DNA from: Apostichopus japonicus
Lineage: Eukaryota; Echinodermata; Holothuroidea; Aspidochirotida; Stichopodidae
NCBI RefSeq assembly: GCF_037975245.1
Contig: NC_092578.1
Coordinates: forward strand, 16,312,821-16,376,820
Length of the DNA stretch: 64,000 bases
Direction: 5' to 3'
Numbering within the stretch: the first letter of the stretch is position 1; every line of letters starts with the position of its first letter. Both the position numbers and the translations under genes were made by a program. This document shows positions 24,421-39,400 of the stretch, one piece after another. The notes below the pieces were generated by a model, which saw only the letters and a program-made list of their open reading frames with translations, was not told where the DNA came from and did no database searches.

Positions 24421-27400
24421 GTAAGTCATCCAATCAGATTTTTAGAAGTCAAATCTTCCCTTACCTGTCTCCACTCAATTTAAGCACTCTGATCCTCCCA
24501 GTTTGCAAAAGTAGTAAGGTGGATAGCACCATGGCCCCCCCCCCCCAAAAGACTCACTTCCGCCATGTCACTGCCCACTTCCTCTCCTTAAACAGTACAC
24601 ATGATTTATATTGCAGAAATTGTCTACTGGTCTGATTTCTTGGGGGTCTTTTTTTAAAGTTTTTGTGTTTGAATCCAGTTGGGATTTGTAATATATGTAC
24701 AGTGTTGAGGTGAAGCACTTTCCATCCACCGTTTTTGACTATAGCTTTGAGGTGGCAGGGAATTATCCCAAAGATAGCAAGTTTTTTAATTAAAGGGAGA
24801 CAAAATTCAGAGTCTTCCCAACTGGCACAAAAAATTTGAACAAATTATTGGGGGGGGGGGGGGTTGGGGGAGGTGGACGGCAGGAGGTGGACTGTTGGAT
24901 GAGACGGAGTACTAACGTGACCTACCGTTGAGCAACCACCTTGAAGAAGCTTGGTACAAGAGTTATATTTCTCTTCTAAAGTCCTTGGTTTTCATCATCA
25001 TCATTATCATCACAGAAGGAAGAGCTGAGACAGACAGACAGCTGGCTAAATTACCTGAATCAGTAATTGGACATCCGCCATCTGAGGTGCAATCCATCAG
25101 AACCTCTGTCGTTGATGAAAACCATTGACAATTATTAACTATTCAGCTGTTTCTAATTATTCATGGGTTTCAGGTTTTATTCATTCTTTTCTAGATTTCA
25201 CCCGTCCAATTTATCAAAGGAAATACCATTCGTAATGTCTTAGAACAAAAAAAAAAAAAAATGAAAAAAAAAAAAAAATTACCTATTTCATGAGAAGAAA
25301 TGCCAATTCTTAAATCTGTGCTTTGCATTGCTTCTGATACAGTATACTATTCTGAAAATGTTCAGCACAATGCATACAGTACAAATACAGTACATTAGAT
25401 CGAATAGTGTAACACTGGTCAAGTTTCATCTCAAATGCCTTAATTTAAGTATTTGTTGACATTGAGAGTTTCTGATTTGTAAATATACTTAGCTGTCTGT
25501 AATATGCATTGTTGCGATTCATTTCAATATATTTCACCTTTTACCTTTCTCCATTAAGAAATGGCAAACATTTTCCATCTACTTAACCAAGAAAAGTCTC
25601 CACCCCTTTCACCCCCACCCCCCCCCCCCCAAAAGGAGAGAAACATGCAAAAGTATGGTACTGTAGGCTTAGCTGCAACATTTTGAGAACAGGACAGATT
25701 GATTAATTCAAAGTTGCTAATTATGAATGTTTAATTTGGGTAAAAACTTCATTGAAGAGTGCAATAAGATTTTGGCAGATATTAACATATAGGCTTGGTA
25801 TCGAGATGGCCGAAATGCAAACACCTGCATTAAATCAACCAGAAAACAGGTTGACAAGTCTAAATAAGGTTCCTCCAATTTTGCTGTTTGGCAGCCTATT
25901 AAGCCAACATAAGGCATACTTGTCTTACATTATGAAACACAGTACAGGAGGGAATAGGTTTAATTGGCTACAGTTCATGGCTTGGTTCTTACTGTGTGTA
26001 TTTAGTTACTATAGCTCTTTAATTACTACAGTATATATTTACATAAATTTGGCACTTTACTACATATTTACACGATCTGAGGTTAAATTCTCTTCCGTTC
26101 ACCTTTATCAGTCATGTCCCAAGCAAAATTGGAGCTTTGTGGTGCAAACACAAGGGGACTAAACTTCATACTACATTTTTGAACAATTATCATTCACAAT
26201 GTTGGCCTAAAGCTAATAATTGCAGACTTAAATGGTAACTGTTAAACCAGGTAACAGATTGCAGTCAAAAAGTATTTCTTTTAGGAGGGGGTGTCAGGGC
26301 CTAAACCCATTCATCACTTTCAAATGACCTCAGGGTCAACTTGTGCATACATACATACAGGTATTGTTACAGTTTAAAAGTTTAAACAGGAAGCGTATAG
26401 AATAATGGGTGTCTCTATTGTGGTCAGGTATGCTGTATGCTGCTCTGTACTGGCTCCTTTGTTAAGATTGGTTTTATTAGTTTTTGCAAAAAGAATGACT
26501 ATTTTGTTGAGAATGGTTTGTTGTTTTGATTAAGAATGACTAATCGTTCACACAACAACCTTCTCCACCTATTGGCGAAGATCATGTGTGGTATCTGTTC
26601 CTTTTCAAAGGGAATCGTGATACACACCTGTTGATGATCAAACAGTCACAGTCTCGATGCAAGGGGACTGGGGTTGAGAGTGGCACAGTCATTTGGTTGT
26701 TCGGTTTTTATCCCCAGAGGGGGGTGGGGGTTTGGGGTATGGTCGCCCGGAAAATTTTGTTAAACATCCTAATGTCAATCATCGTAACAAATAAATTAGA
26801 TACAAATGCTAGATATCATATGGTCAATACTCTAGGCAGAAGAGAACTTTTATTTGTTGCTATAATTTTGTGTTCACAAGCAATTTTTCCATGTCAATGT
26901 TTGCAAGGTTGTCGCAAAATACTAAAGAGCTCTAGGCGGCCATCTCACAAATTGAATACCAGAGGAAACCCTGTACAATCTATGATTCCCCGTGTTGGTT
27001 TTGTTATGTTATTTAATAATATTTATATTTAATAGTAATGCTACTCATGGTCAGAATATACGCAGGCATTGTTTGCTGGTAAAGATAAGTTAGAATTTAC
27101 TGTACAGTAAGAGTGTTCATACTACCAACTTTTTAGATGATATTAGAATATTCATGTTTGCTAATCAGTGTAAGATAAAGAATGTATAGAATACATACAT
27201 CAAGTGGTTAACAAGTTAGAATATTCAGGTTTCCGCCCACTGCTCAGGTAAATAATATTTAGCTCAATGACATAGATTTATCGCACATGATAAGTTATAA
27301 ATCAGATAAGTTATGATATATAGATAGTCTGAGGTACTATTCAAGTTGTGCTGGTACCACTAAGGGTAAGTAATACAGCTAGGTACATCTATTGTTCAGA

Positions 27401-30400
27401 ATAATTTTTCAAATGGTATTGTGCTCAGGATAGGGTTAGAGTACTTACACACAGACACACACACACACACACACTCACACAAGAAAGTATTGAATCGAAA
27501 TTAGGATGTACATTGAATATTCATAAAGCTCTGGGTGAACATAACTACTATCTGCTTTTATACAAGCAAGAGAGAATGTATAGCATTACAAAGACACACA
27601 TGATAGCTTAAATAAAAACCATAATGACCAGTTATGCATGCCATTGAACACTTAATTTGCATTTCATTTGCATAATTAAAGTAAAACAAAATTTTACACT
27701 TCTACAGTACCAACACAACTTGCCCTGAAAATTGTCTTGCTCAGTTTACTTAATGTTGTCACAAAATTTTGAATATCTTGATGGGCATAGATTTTCTTAA
27801 CTGTGGAGACATAAAAAAAAAATATTAAAAAAATGCAAAGCTAGTATGTCATCCGATTTTGTGGCCATTTTAGCATATATCTAACAGTTTTTGTGTCAGC
27901 TATGCTATATATCTTATGGACTTTAATTAATACTCAGATGCAGAAAATTCTAGATGGCACTGAAGCAGAAGTAATGGTTAAAATGAACGGCTACAAGCCC
28001 TTGCACATTCTGTTTTCATTTGAAGCATGTGATCATTTTCTGAAGTATATTTGGTTAATGAACTGCTAACTGGACGATCAATGACATTGTATTATATATG
28101 AAAATAGACGTATAAAAGATTTTTTTGGGTGGTGTTCAAGTGAAGATGTTTGCAGGTTCAAGCCATGATTTCCACATTCATATATGAGAACTATAATTTT
28201 GGGAGTTGTTTCTTCACACATTTGAAATACTGTATCAGAAAAGTCAAAGGAATTTGGCTCTAGCAAAGAAGAGAACCCAGAAAGGTATCTGAGAGAATTT
28301 GGTTTTGATTTAGAGAATTGAAATCAAAATTTTGATCCTTTGGCAAAGTCTGTAATTAGTTTAATTGGTCTGTTTAATTAACAAAAGTGGGTGCTGGAAG
28401 AGTGAGTGCAGAGAGACTACTGTAAACCAACTTAAGGGTTACCTTAACATTGGTTTTTTTTTTTTTAATGAGAATGGCGTCAACAACGAGGACAAAGACA
28501 AGTGCGACAACAATGAGGAAGACGAAGAAGACAATGCCATTATGCAAATTTGATGAAGCCTGGACTAGTGTCTGTGTGTGATCCCCCTCCCTTACCCAAG
28601 CAAGGGACATGAGAAACAACCCCTCTTCCCCCCCCCCCCCCCCCCCCCCAACCTCTCTGACAAACAAACACACACTCAAAACAGCTGGTTGTCTATCCAT
28701 TACCTTGTTTCACTTTACACAGATTCACTCAAAAACCTAATCCAGTTTTTCTTTCTGAACAAAGTTAGTAGACATTCCAAATGTATTACTGTAAACAGGC
28801 TCCATTTCCTGTTTATAGTCAGTAAGCTGCTGGCTTCACATTTTATCCTTTTACTTAAAATATTCCATCAGAACAGAAGTTCATTGTCTCTTCTGCAGTT
28901 TTTGTACATAAATTTAGTGTCCATTAGCATGTGGGTTGCCTCTTTACTACAGGACTCCCTTGTTCTTAGAAAAGTTGGCACCAGCATTGCTGTGGTCAGA
29001 GTTTTTCTGGTAGCAACTCCAATCAGGAGATCTTTTAAGGATGGTTTATAGAAAGTTACTTTACTGATTGGGTACTGTATCCTTACTCCAATTTGGCCCC
29101 TCCCTTTAGTTAGACAAAGAAAATGCTGGGTATGCCATGTGGCTCCAGAGCACCTTAACCCCCCAAGCCATGAGGACATAGGATTTAGTATTGTAGGAGA
29201 ATTAGATACAAAGTTAAAGTTTTGATATCATATACCTGAATCTGTTCCTGCGGAATGAATTTCAATTTTATACATTCAAGAAGCCTACTGTAACTGTAAA
29301 ATATAAATTAATTGTTAACCTCATCGTTCCTGATACTGATCACCATTGAAATCCCCCAGAAGCCTAGCTCTCGGCTATTACAGGAACTGTACTATTCACT
29401 TTCCATTGCCATCTCATGGAAGGATCTTTAACCATTCTTTTTGGAGAACACTAACTTTACTTTGCTTTTATTTACGGCCCGCCATTGATGTCCCTTTGGA
29501 ACTTTGTTTAATATACCGTGCCTGGATTCTATTCTATCTCGCCTGGATTCAACTCTACAGTATCTCGCCTGGATTCAACTCTACCTTGACAGCCTGCAGA
29601 ACAATCAATTTCCCTTTGGTCGACCCTTTGGACTTTAATTCATATTACATTCTGTGCCTTTATATTTTCTAAGGATTTGTTGTGTTGTGTGTGTGTGTGT
29701 ATGCAAAGTGGCCACCAGTGAGCAACCAAACTGTAAGTTAAATCATTCCTTTATTTTTCATTAGACTGGACCCCGCATTTCAATACTCTCCTACCCAAGT
29801 AAGAATAACTTTTTCCAATATTCATATTCATATTTCATATATTGGACTCTTCAGTTACATATATGAGTCTCACTGTTATATCTATTGTTTCAATACAATT
29901 CTCTCTATAGTATATATACTTAGCCAGCTACACACGGTTTCTTTGTCATTTTTGAAGTGTTCATCTGTCTTCCTACTGATGAGACACTAGTGATTAAACC
30001 TCCAGTCAACCCAAAGGGAGTAACATCCCTTACATTACATATTAAGGATAAATCCACAACTTGGAGATTATCATGTGAAGCTTTTGAGCAACATGCATAG
30101 CAATGGTAGCAGACATTCCAAAATGTGTTACATATTAAGGATAAATCCACATGGAGAATATGTGAAGCTTTTGAACAACATACACAATGGTAGCAGACAT
30201 TCCAAAATGTATTACATATTAAGTATAAATCCACAACTATTATCATGTGAAGCTTTTGAACAACATGCACAATGGTAGCAGACATTCCAAATTGTATTAC
30301 ATATTAAGGATAAATTTACAACTTGGATATTATCATGTGAAGCTTTTGAACAACATGCATAACAATGGTAGCAGACATTCCAAGATGTATTACATAGTAA

Positions 30401-33400
30401 GGATAAATCCACAACTTGGAGATTATCATGTGAAGCTTCTGAACAACATACATAACAATGGTAGCATCACAGGCCATCTGTTGTGTGCCACTTTCTGGAG
30501 TAACAGAGGGTTTAGCCATTCAAAAATAGATTACATTCAATCAACCATATCTCGACCTCGACGACCTGGGAGACAAAATAGTGAATACGGGGTTTACAAC
30601 TAACAGTGTGGAATATTTGTCTCTTTAAGATTTAAGTGTTATGTTGTCTGCCAAGTATATCCTTTTAATTTGGATATAGGTTTATTTTCTTTATTTATAC
30701 TAAATAAAACAAAAACTGTTAGCAAACTGCTGATCTACTAAAGAGCCTTTTTAATAGAATGTGTAAAAGTAAAGTGGGCCTGACGTTTCGATCCGTGCAG
30801 GATCTTCAGAGGCTGAAGAAGATCCTGCTAAAATCATAATGTCAGGCCCACTTACTTTTACACTATATTTATACTATATAAAGATATATGGCAAGTAATC
30901 CACAGGGGGGGGTCATCACTCTTGGACTGCAAGAAGGTTCTATTACTTTGAATTCTTATTGGGAAGTGTAACTAACTACACTCCACCACATTCAATAAAT
31001 TTCTCTCTGGTACATCTGTGTAAGTGTCTGAAAGACTACGCTAACTAGGCTAAGTGTTTTTTTTTTTTAAACAAAAACATTCAACAAACAGATTTTCTTC
31101 AAGAGTTTGAAAACAGAGAGATCTGATGTCCCATTTGATTAACATGTAACAAACAAGTAAGCAAGCACACAAACAAATAAACAAAAGTTTAACAAATAAG
31201 GATACTTTTTGCAATTCTCTGCGTAAAGTTTAGGGGCAGGAGATGAAACAGGCTCTGATAAGAGGAAATAGCTGCTCACTGCTAAGCTATTTGAACCAAA
31301 TAGCTCAGCAAAAACCAAGACCAAATCACAGTGTGTTGATATTGACTTTGCTGTTCAAGTGTTAGTAGGTGTTGGTGCATGTACAATACATTATAGTGAT
31401 TTCTCTGTGTCTTCATTGTTACATGGCTTAAGTACACTACTCTTGCAAACTGTACAGAGTGTATACTGGTATTCACTGAAGCGTTTCACTGTGAGTTCGC
31501 TCAATAAGTGAGAACACCTGCACAAAAGGCTAACGCTTATTATTACGTTCAATCAATGTCTTTAATGCTCTTATTCGGACTATAAAGCTTTTACTCAATG
31601 CAGCCCAGTACTGTATTTTGGGAATCACCATGTATTACTATGCTGAGGTAGTAGTAGATGTTGAACAACTAATTACAGATCCCCTTTGGTTTCCAAGAAA
31701 TAATGGTTGTTGGTATCACATCATCACATGATAAAAACAAACAAAGTCCATACCACACATTGGCCAGAATTGCTGAATAAACAAGCAAGGTATGCAGTTT
31801 TAACACATGCATCCTTTAATGATCAATATAATTAGCTATGTGTTTTGAACTTAGGCAAATGTTATAGTAATACAGTAATCAGAACCGTCAGTAACTGTTA
31901 TGATAAAATATTATAATCAATAAAATAGAAACCCATTATAAATTAGTATCAGCTCTGTAATTTAGAAGATGCAGCAGATTTATGTATCCTTAAACATTTT
32001 GTGGTGGTGGGGAGGAGGTTGGGGGGTGGGGGGGTGGTCTGGGGGATAGAGGTGGGGGTCTGACTATTGTTCATGTATTGAAACACATTGCAACCCCAGC
32101 CTGGACTACATGGAAAGTGGGAAATCTTGTTTATAAGGCTTGCCTATAAATAGTATCTCTGAGAGAATTTTTAAACCCAATTAAAGGCTTGTAATATATT
32201 TATTTTACTTCACTTCTGTTCCTTGCTTACTGTACCTGTCTCCTCCTAAACTAAACATAAAGTACTCTTGCTTGACTGTGCCATATATAGAGATATTTCT
32301 GTTAACTTTTTCTAGCGGTTGAGCATCTAATAGTGGCTTCTAGTCAACCAGCCTCTTCATTTTACCTCCCAAAACTTGCCGACATTTTGCTTGCATTCAT
32401 GAATTTTAATTGTTGTCAATGACAGATTGTTATCATTGGATGGAATTAAACTGAGGAAATTGTGCAGTTTTCAAACTTAAGACTTCCTTCTAGGATGTCT
32501 TACTTGTAACTGATCTTTAAATTGATTGCGACAAGGGTTACTGCCCCTTTAAGGTGCTCATATGGTTCCAACAACTTCCTGTGATTTCTTTTTCAGGAAG
32601 CAATTCTCTCAAGTTTAGTAAACTTATTTTAAGTTTAATATGAATATAAATATAAATCCAAGACTTGAAAAAGAGCAAACAATTTCTATCCATTATAACT
32701 GAGATTATACATTTGTTGACAAGTTTTATTTGAATGACTAATCTGTTTACTTTTGATTCTGTGAAAATTTATGGCATCAAATTTTCATCAGTAAATATGT
32801 ATATTATATTTTTTCCTAGTGCTGAAAATTTATTTATTATAAACAGCAACTGTAATATATCAATTATGGCAGTGCAATATCTACGTTTATTTATTGGCAA
32901 GTTGAGTCCAATTTATTATAATTGCCGGTTGTGGTTATATCTATACTGTTTTTGAATGGGAAACATAGCTATGCAAATTATGCATAGTGTTTAATAGTTA
33001 GTAAAAAAATGTAATAATATTATTTTGTTTAAATTATTTAGTTAAAGGAGAATTACACTCAAACATCTGCATTAATTTTCATCTATATAGAGAGACACAT
33101 CTGATGAAATAATTTCCCAAACAACCGAAACAGATCTTATGGGTTTGTGAACTTGTATGACAAATTAAATCAAAACTACAGTGTGAAATGTTTCTCGAAT
33201 GGTAAGGAGGGTACTACTATTGAAGAACTTAGCATGCATAGACTCCGGATGTGTGACCTGATTAATTCACTTTGGCTCTGGGTACAACGTTTCTGTATGT
33301 TGCCGTGTTGGACGAATCTAACCGTAATAGTAACAACCGACTTTGCGATCCGAGTCATAGTCATTGCCGACTTTTGCAATCCGCGGTCCCCCTCACAATT

Positions 33401-36400
33401 TTGCAAGGTGGGTAAGAGTGACTCCGTAGTTTTCCCTTTCGGGAACCAAAAAAACCCTTCAACACTGAATAGACAGCAGCATTCTGCTGTGATGAGAACT
33501 CACAATGGAGAAATAATAATGTCTTGAAGCTCACTTGGCATTGCGGCCAGGACTTAGAATGATAGTTTTGCTGGTATAAGAAACAATACTATTGCTAAAC
33601 ATAACTTTGTACTACATACAGTACCACTCCTCAATTATCTGTCATTATCAATTCAGTTGTACTCTTAACTACCTAGGCCACAATAAGTCAAGGAAGATAT
33701 ATTGATAATAAAGTACATTATACCAGGGAATAAAAAGCTGTTGTTTATGTCTCTAGAGCTTAGTTAAGAGTTTGAAATGATAAGAGTTTGAAAAAAGGTA
33801 CAAATGCAATTTACTCATAAATGCTAGATCTATAAGTTTTTCTCTTGAATCATACTTTTCCCTGTACATCAGTACGGCTGACTTCAAAGTAGCTGCAATG
33901 GGGTACGTACATTAAACTGTACCCTTCATACAAGGGGAAGAAAGTAGGCACCTGGAAGGAATGGAGGGGTATAGTGGTGGGGGGTGGGGGAGAGGGGGAG
34001 TGGAGGGGGAAGAGGGGGAAAAATGGATAATAGGGGGTTTTACTTATCTCCTGTCTTACCTGTCTCCCCCCTACATTTGCCATCAAATTAACCTATAGTA
34101 TATAGCCTATAACAGGTGGTAACATTTAAGCACAGTGCCCCCCCTCTGACCTACTGTTCACCAGCGTCAAGGGGATCGCTGCTAAGTATTTATGAGGACT
34201 GCTAATGCCATTTAGGTATTCTACACTGTAAAGAACAGATGAAGTTTAAGTTTTTTTAGTTTACTGGTTTGGCTTGTATATATATCTGTAAATTAACCTG
34301 TAGTGTACTCTCTGTACTGTATGGTATATACTTCACAAAATTTCTGTTGATTGAAGAGATTCCACATATATATTAATACTAGTCAAAAGTATTTTGTTGA
34401 TTTCGATACCAATTGCAAAATCAGCTGAGCAAATACACTGTTGATGTCAGCATACCAGAGAAACATGACTGGGTGCCCTGCCCTACTGACAGTATGTTTA
34501 CATATCATTAATCATTTACACTGCAGTACTAGATTTGATCATGACTTCGTAACAGTGTGAATCAAATATATACAGAAGTAATTCGAACTTTGAACTGCCA
34601 AAAGCATTTGAATTGGTTGGTTGTACAAACATACTTTAACTAACTTAAAGGGTTATACTTGCAGACAATGTACAGTACATAGCACCTGTCCTTTAGAGAT
34701 AGAAATAATTCATACTATTTGTCGAAAACCCTGATTTCATTATCTTGTCCCTACATTTCGAGATATAGGGGATTGGATGTATCCTGTTTTGATTGGCAAA
34801 ACCTCCCTTACCCCAGGACACATCCCAGTATAGTAGGTGATCTTTTATTGCATCATGGAAAGATACATATTTGCTTGAAAAAGCAGATTTCCTAGATTAT
34901 AATGTTTTTGCTGGTAAACTTGTCCTTGAAATGCAATACATTTGGTATCTCTATTTATGCTGTCAATGTTCACCATGTTTCACCATATTTCATTTTCTTT
35001 TTAAAGTTTTTTCCCCCCCTGTGTGGATAAATGGTTATAAATATTATAAAAGGAACATTTTCAGCCTATTTTCCGGGATGATGACATCATTCATTCTGCT
35101 TTTCCCAGACCTTTCATTGGGGGAATTCCATGAGACCGAAGGTCCGCGAGACCGAATTTCCGCGAACATATGGTCCGCGAGACCGATGGTCTATGCATGG
35201 TCCATCGATAGGCGTAACTAGACTTTTTCATCGGAGGGGCTTCAGAGCGAGTCAAAGAGATTGACAAGGGGGCAATATTGTTTAAAATAGGGTATCGCTA
35301 TATCTAATTACTACGTTATAAATATTTCATTTGGGGCAGCAGGGGACGGGTGGCGGGGGAGGAGCGAGACTTTTGAGAGCGCTTTCGCCCCATGCACCCT
35401 CCCCTGCAGCCTCGAAGACCTTCGGTGTCGCGGACCATTTTTAATTTGAAATTAACTTCGGTCTCGCGGACCTTCGGTCTCGCGGACCTTCGGTCTCGCG
35501 GACCTTCGGTCTCGTGGGCTGTAACCCTTCATTCACAAAATATCGTCAACTCTATGTCATTCATTATTGACTTCACAGCTTGTCTCTTACCTGTACCTAG
35601 CTCCATTCTACATTTGTCCTCAAATCTACCTACAATAGCCTACAAAAGTTGGTAACATTTTAGCAGTTTTTGAACATTTTAGCATTCATCATTTTGGACA
35701 CACAAATTACTGGTATTGTACCATATGAGGATTTGAAGACCATATGATTTGAAGACCATATGACCATATATATATGACCATATGACCATAAGACCATTTG
35801 ATTTGAAGACCATATGTACCATATGTGGATCTGAAGACAAAACTTTACTCTGTACTCAAACTTTTCTCCATAATAATTGGCAGTATTTTTCACAAATTAC
35901 TGTCACAGAGTAATTCCCCAACAAATTTTGACTTGTATAAATTATGACCTTTGTAGTGGTGTGGTTTTAAATGAGTACTATATTGTATACATAGTGTGTG
36001 GGTTGGTCCTTAGTCATTTTATGAAACTATAGTTGATGATTTTTGAAGGGGGAAGTGGAATGACTCAGTGAGTACAGGTTTACTCATCTAACAGAAAAGA
36101 ACAGAAGCCCATTGTAAATGCCTCTAGAGTACAATCATCCATTCAGTATTCATAGCCATGACCTTGTCATTGGTTTCCTGTCAATTATCTACCAGATTTG
36201 ACCATTTTAAAAAAAACCAATTTTTTGATTCCCCTGAGGTTTTCTGAATCTGCCCACTCACGGACGATCTTCTCCCCACGAAAGAGAACCCAGAGAATTT
36301 TCTTCCTGTTTTCGTAGAGTTTCAGCATCACCTGCCCTTCCAAATATTCTGGTCTACTTTTCACTAAAGAAAAGAGATATTCATCTAAAGGAGGTTTTAA

Positions 36401-39400
36401 TTCATCTTTCCAATTAAATTCAAATGAAATATAGATTTTTCTTTTTTGGCTTGTTTTTCATCGGGAATAAGGTCGGGACGAACGAGAGAGAGAGAGGAAG
36501 GACTATCGCAATGCAGTAATAGGGTAGTGTTACCAGATTTGTATACAGAGTAAACATGGGGGTGTCTCAATAATGTACCTTTGAGAGATAATCTAATTTT
36601 GGGTCTTGGGTTTTTGGGTTGCCCTTTCATTGCAGGTATGGGTTTTAAATTGAATTTGGGTAACGTGAGATGATTGGCAATGGCTGGATGTATGTTGGTT
36701 TTGGTCTAACTGGCAGGTGTTTGGATATCCTGTATACTACATAGATTCCTGGGTTGAAGATGAGGTGTGCGGGCAGAAGCTAAAGATAAACGGAGAAGGA
36801 AAGTATCAGAAGTTATAAATATTAAAGGAAAATGAAACGTTGCAAAGGGTGTTGTCCCTCCGGAAAGAATTGGCAAAACAATTCTCTGCAAAAAGTCGAA
36901 GAAAAGGCTCAGACTTCTTCCGTTTCACCAAATTTTAGATGGAGTTCTTTGGGATTGGATGTTGTTTACTAGCACAAAGTGATTGGTTACCTACATGTAA
37001 GCAGTGTAGTTGGCTAGTGTGGCTTGTCAAGTGTCAAGTAAATACAATGAAGAACACACCCAAAAAAAATTGTAAATTAGAAAACTAAAAATATATCAAT
37101 ATATGCTCTGAGGGTTCAGTGGAGTAGACTTAGTGAAAGATGACTAATAATACCAGGAATGTGTCTGATTCTCAGTTCCTATGATCTATGTACAATGGGA
37201 GCACAACTGATGACAGAAGCCAGTAACTGAACATTTCCTGTAGATTAGTATACCCATTTAAAGGTACATAGTCTGGTGAGCATTTTACGATTGACAGAAT
37301 TTGAAAGTAAAATTAACCATGGAAAATAACTACCCGAAATATAGTAAAAGAAGTAGAAAAAGAAAACTGACCATTTTGCGAAATATAATTCCGTCGAGAG
37401 AGCGTGTCTGACATTTGTCAAAGGTGAATTTTCTTTGTTTAAAAAGCATTGCAGCATGAACAACGAGGAAGACGAAAATATTCTAAAGTCCGATTCCTTG
37501 TCGAGAAATCCCCTCAGCATATTGTTTCTAACTCCAAATTAAGGTGGAGTGTTCTTAAATGGGCCAATTTAAACCACAAATTTAAACCAATAAAACCACA
37601 ACAGTATGGTTTCTATTCTCTGTGAATGTCAGCATAATTTGCAGTTCATGTTCTAGGGAAGCTCTTCTTTTCTAACCTTATAAAGCATGCTTTTGATACT
37701 TACACCCAACTCCTGTAGCTGGAATACTGGTGGTATGTTAGAAGAGGTGTACAGTTAGTATCATAGCCTTTGACAAAATCATATCCGAAATGTTAAAAAC
37801 TTAAAATATACATTTTAGAACTAAAAACAGTATTTAAGCCGAAAATTTACTGTACTCCAGATTCACTCTCAGAGACAAAGGAACGTGAAACATAAGTCCA
37901 TAATTTATATCTTTGAAGATATTTGAACCAAATATTCAGTGCATGGTAATATTAGGATATTAAATCTATCCCTTTAACAAGATGTATTACACTTATATAG
38001 GGTGATGAGCTACATTTAAGACGGTCAGGAAATATGTATCTGACTCAGACCGTTTGTTATCAGCGAGTGACAACTTTAACCAAGTATCATCGAATACTTG
38101 ACACGGTATCACATCACAAAATTGCTATTGCTATGCAAGATGGGGAATTTGCTACACAAGTGCAAAGATGTTTAGCAGTTTTTGTACATAGGAACACATA
38201 AGATTTTGTGAAGGAATGTTCATAGCGTTCATAACTGCTATATACAAAATTTGAGTACTAAATTATTAGTAAATTATTACGATGACCAAATTGCTAGATG
38301 GTTGTGCATGATGATTGGCATTAAAGGTAAAAGCTGCAGCCCCCCAACCAAAAAATTTTGTGAAAATTCGGGCAATATGCTGAGAATTTTTCAGACACCT
38401 ACTGTACTGACAGAAAAATAATTTGCAATGTGTTTTTCAATGGTTAATGGTTATTATGATCAATGTTATTGTAACTACTTCCCTAATAATTATAAGCAAT
38501 ATGGAAGGGTAATAACATGGCAAATGATTGTATGTTATTGTCATGCGATGTTATAACCGATGCATGCATGTATGGTATGCATATTAACATGTCCAATGCG
38601 CGGAGCGCTCGAAAAACTTTGGATATACTTTTCGGGCAAGTTGTTACAGCCCCCCCAAATCAAACTGGGCTCCTATGCCTGTACACGGGTTTAACTCCTA
38701 GAGATAACTGTGCACGGCTTTCTTGGGAAGCGCTGTGCAAGAACTGTTCAATTGCTACTCAGATATCCTGTACATCCTCCATAATTTTCAATTAGCACAA
38801 TTTTTCAAATATGTTTAATAGCTACCTGTTGAGAGTATTGTAGTCAAGTGGTAAAGGCTTGCAGGTTCTAGTCCTGGCTGGAGCATTACGTTGTGTCCTT
38901 TGGGCATTAAGGCACTTTATCTCCATTGCCTCTCTTCACCCAGCTGCTGCCATGTGAGAGGGATTGTCTCTATGTTTGACAGGTTATCGTTGACCAGGGT
39001 AATATTGTTATGTGCCTTGAGTCCCGTTATCAGTGGATATGTCTGTGCTTTATAAATCCTCAATATTATCGTGATTATCATTACTTCGGTTGGGATGCTA
39101 TTGTGTTGTACAGATACAGCACCACTACACTGCGATTTATAATCAAATGTTGATTTTTTCAAACCTCATGTTTTGGTCATAAAACGTTAACTAGACGTTA
39201 TCTGTGTGTGGGTTTTATAATACTTTATAATGTATTACAACCAGTTCTCTGCTACATGCAGACAGGTAGCATAGATCTGAAGTTTGAACTGACCTGTAAA
39301 CTTAATAACTTCCAAGTGAAATGGTATAGAAATGTCATCAGCTCTACTTTTTCAATGGGAGTAGCTGATGTCGGCGTTACTTCCACAAGTTTTTGGGTTA

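Noticed and set aside
25752-26162. A 136-codon frame with a hydrophobic stretch
   Set aside because: Hydrophobicity follows from T-rich codons; no homologous family recognised and the minus strand is equally open.
26586-27032. A 148-codon frame in integrin intron 1
   Set aside because: No recognisable family, low-complexity AT-rich surroundings, no flanking splice sites joining to other coding segments.
28578-29051. A 157-codon frame with a poly-Pro stretch
   Set aside because: The proline run comes from a C homopolymer; the rest shows no family similarity, and the frame overlaps antisense frames of equal quality.
30030-30603. Overlapping open frames on both strands (66-121 codons)
   Set aside because: They are translations of the minisatellite; the repeated peptide mirrors the DNA repeat and no splice or start context supports coding.
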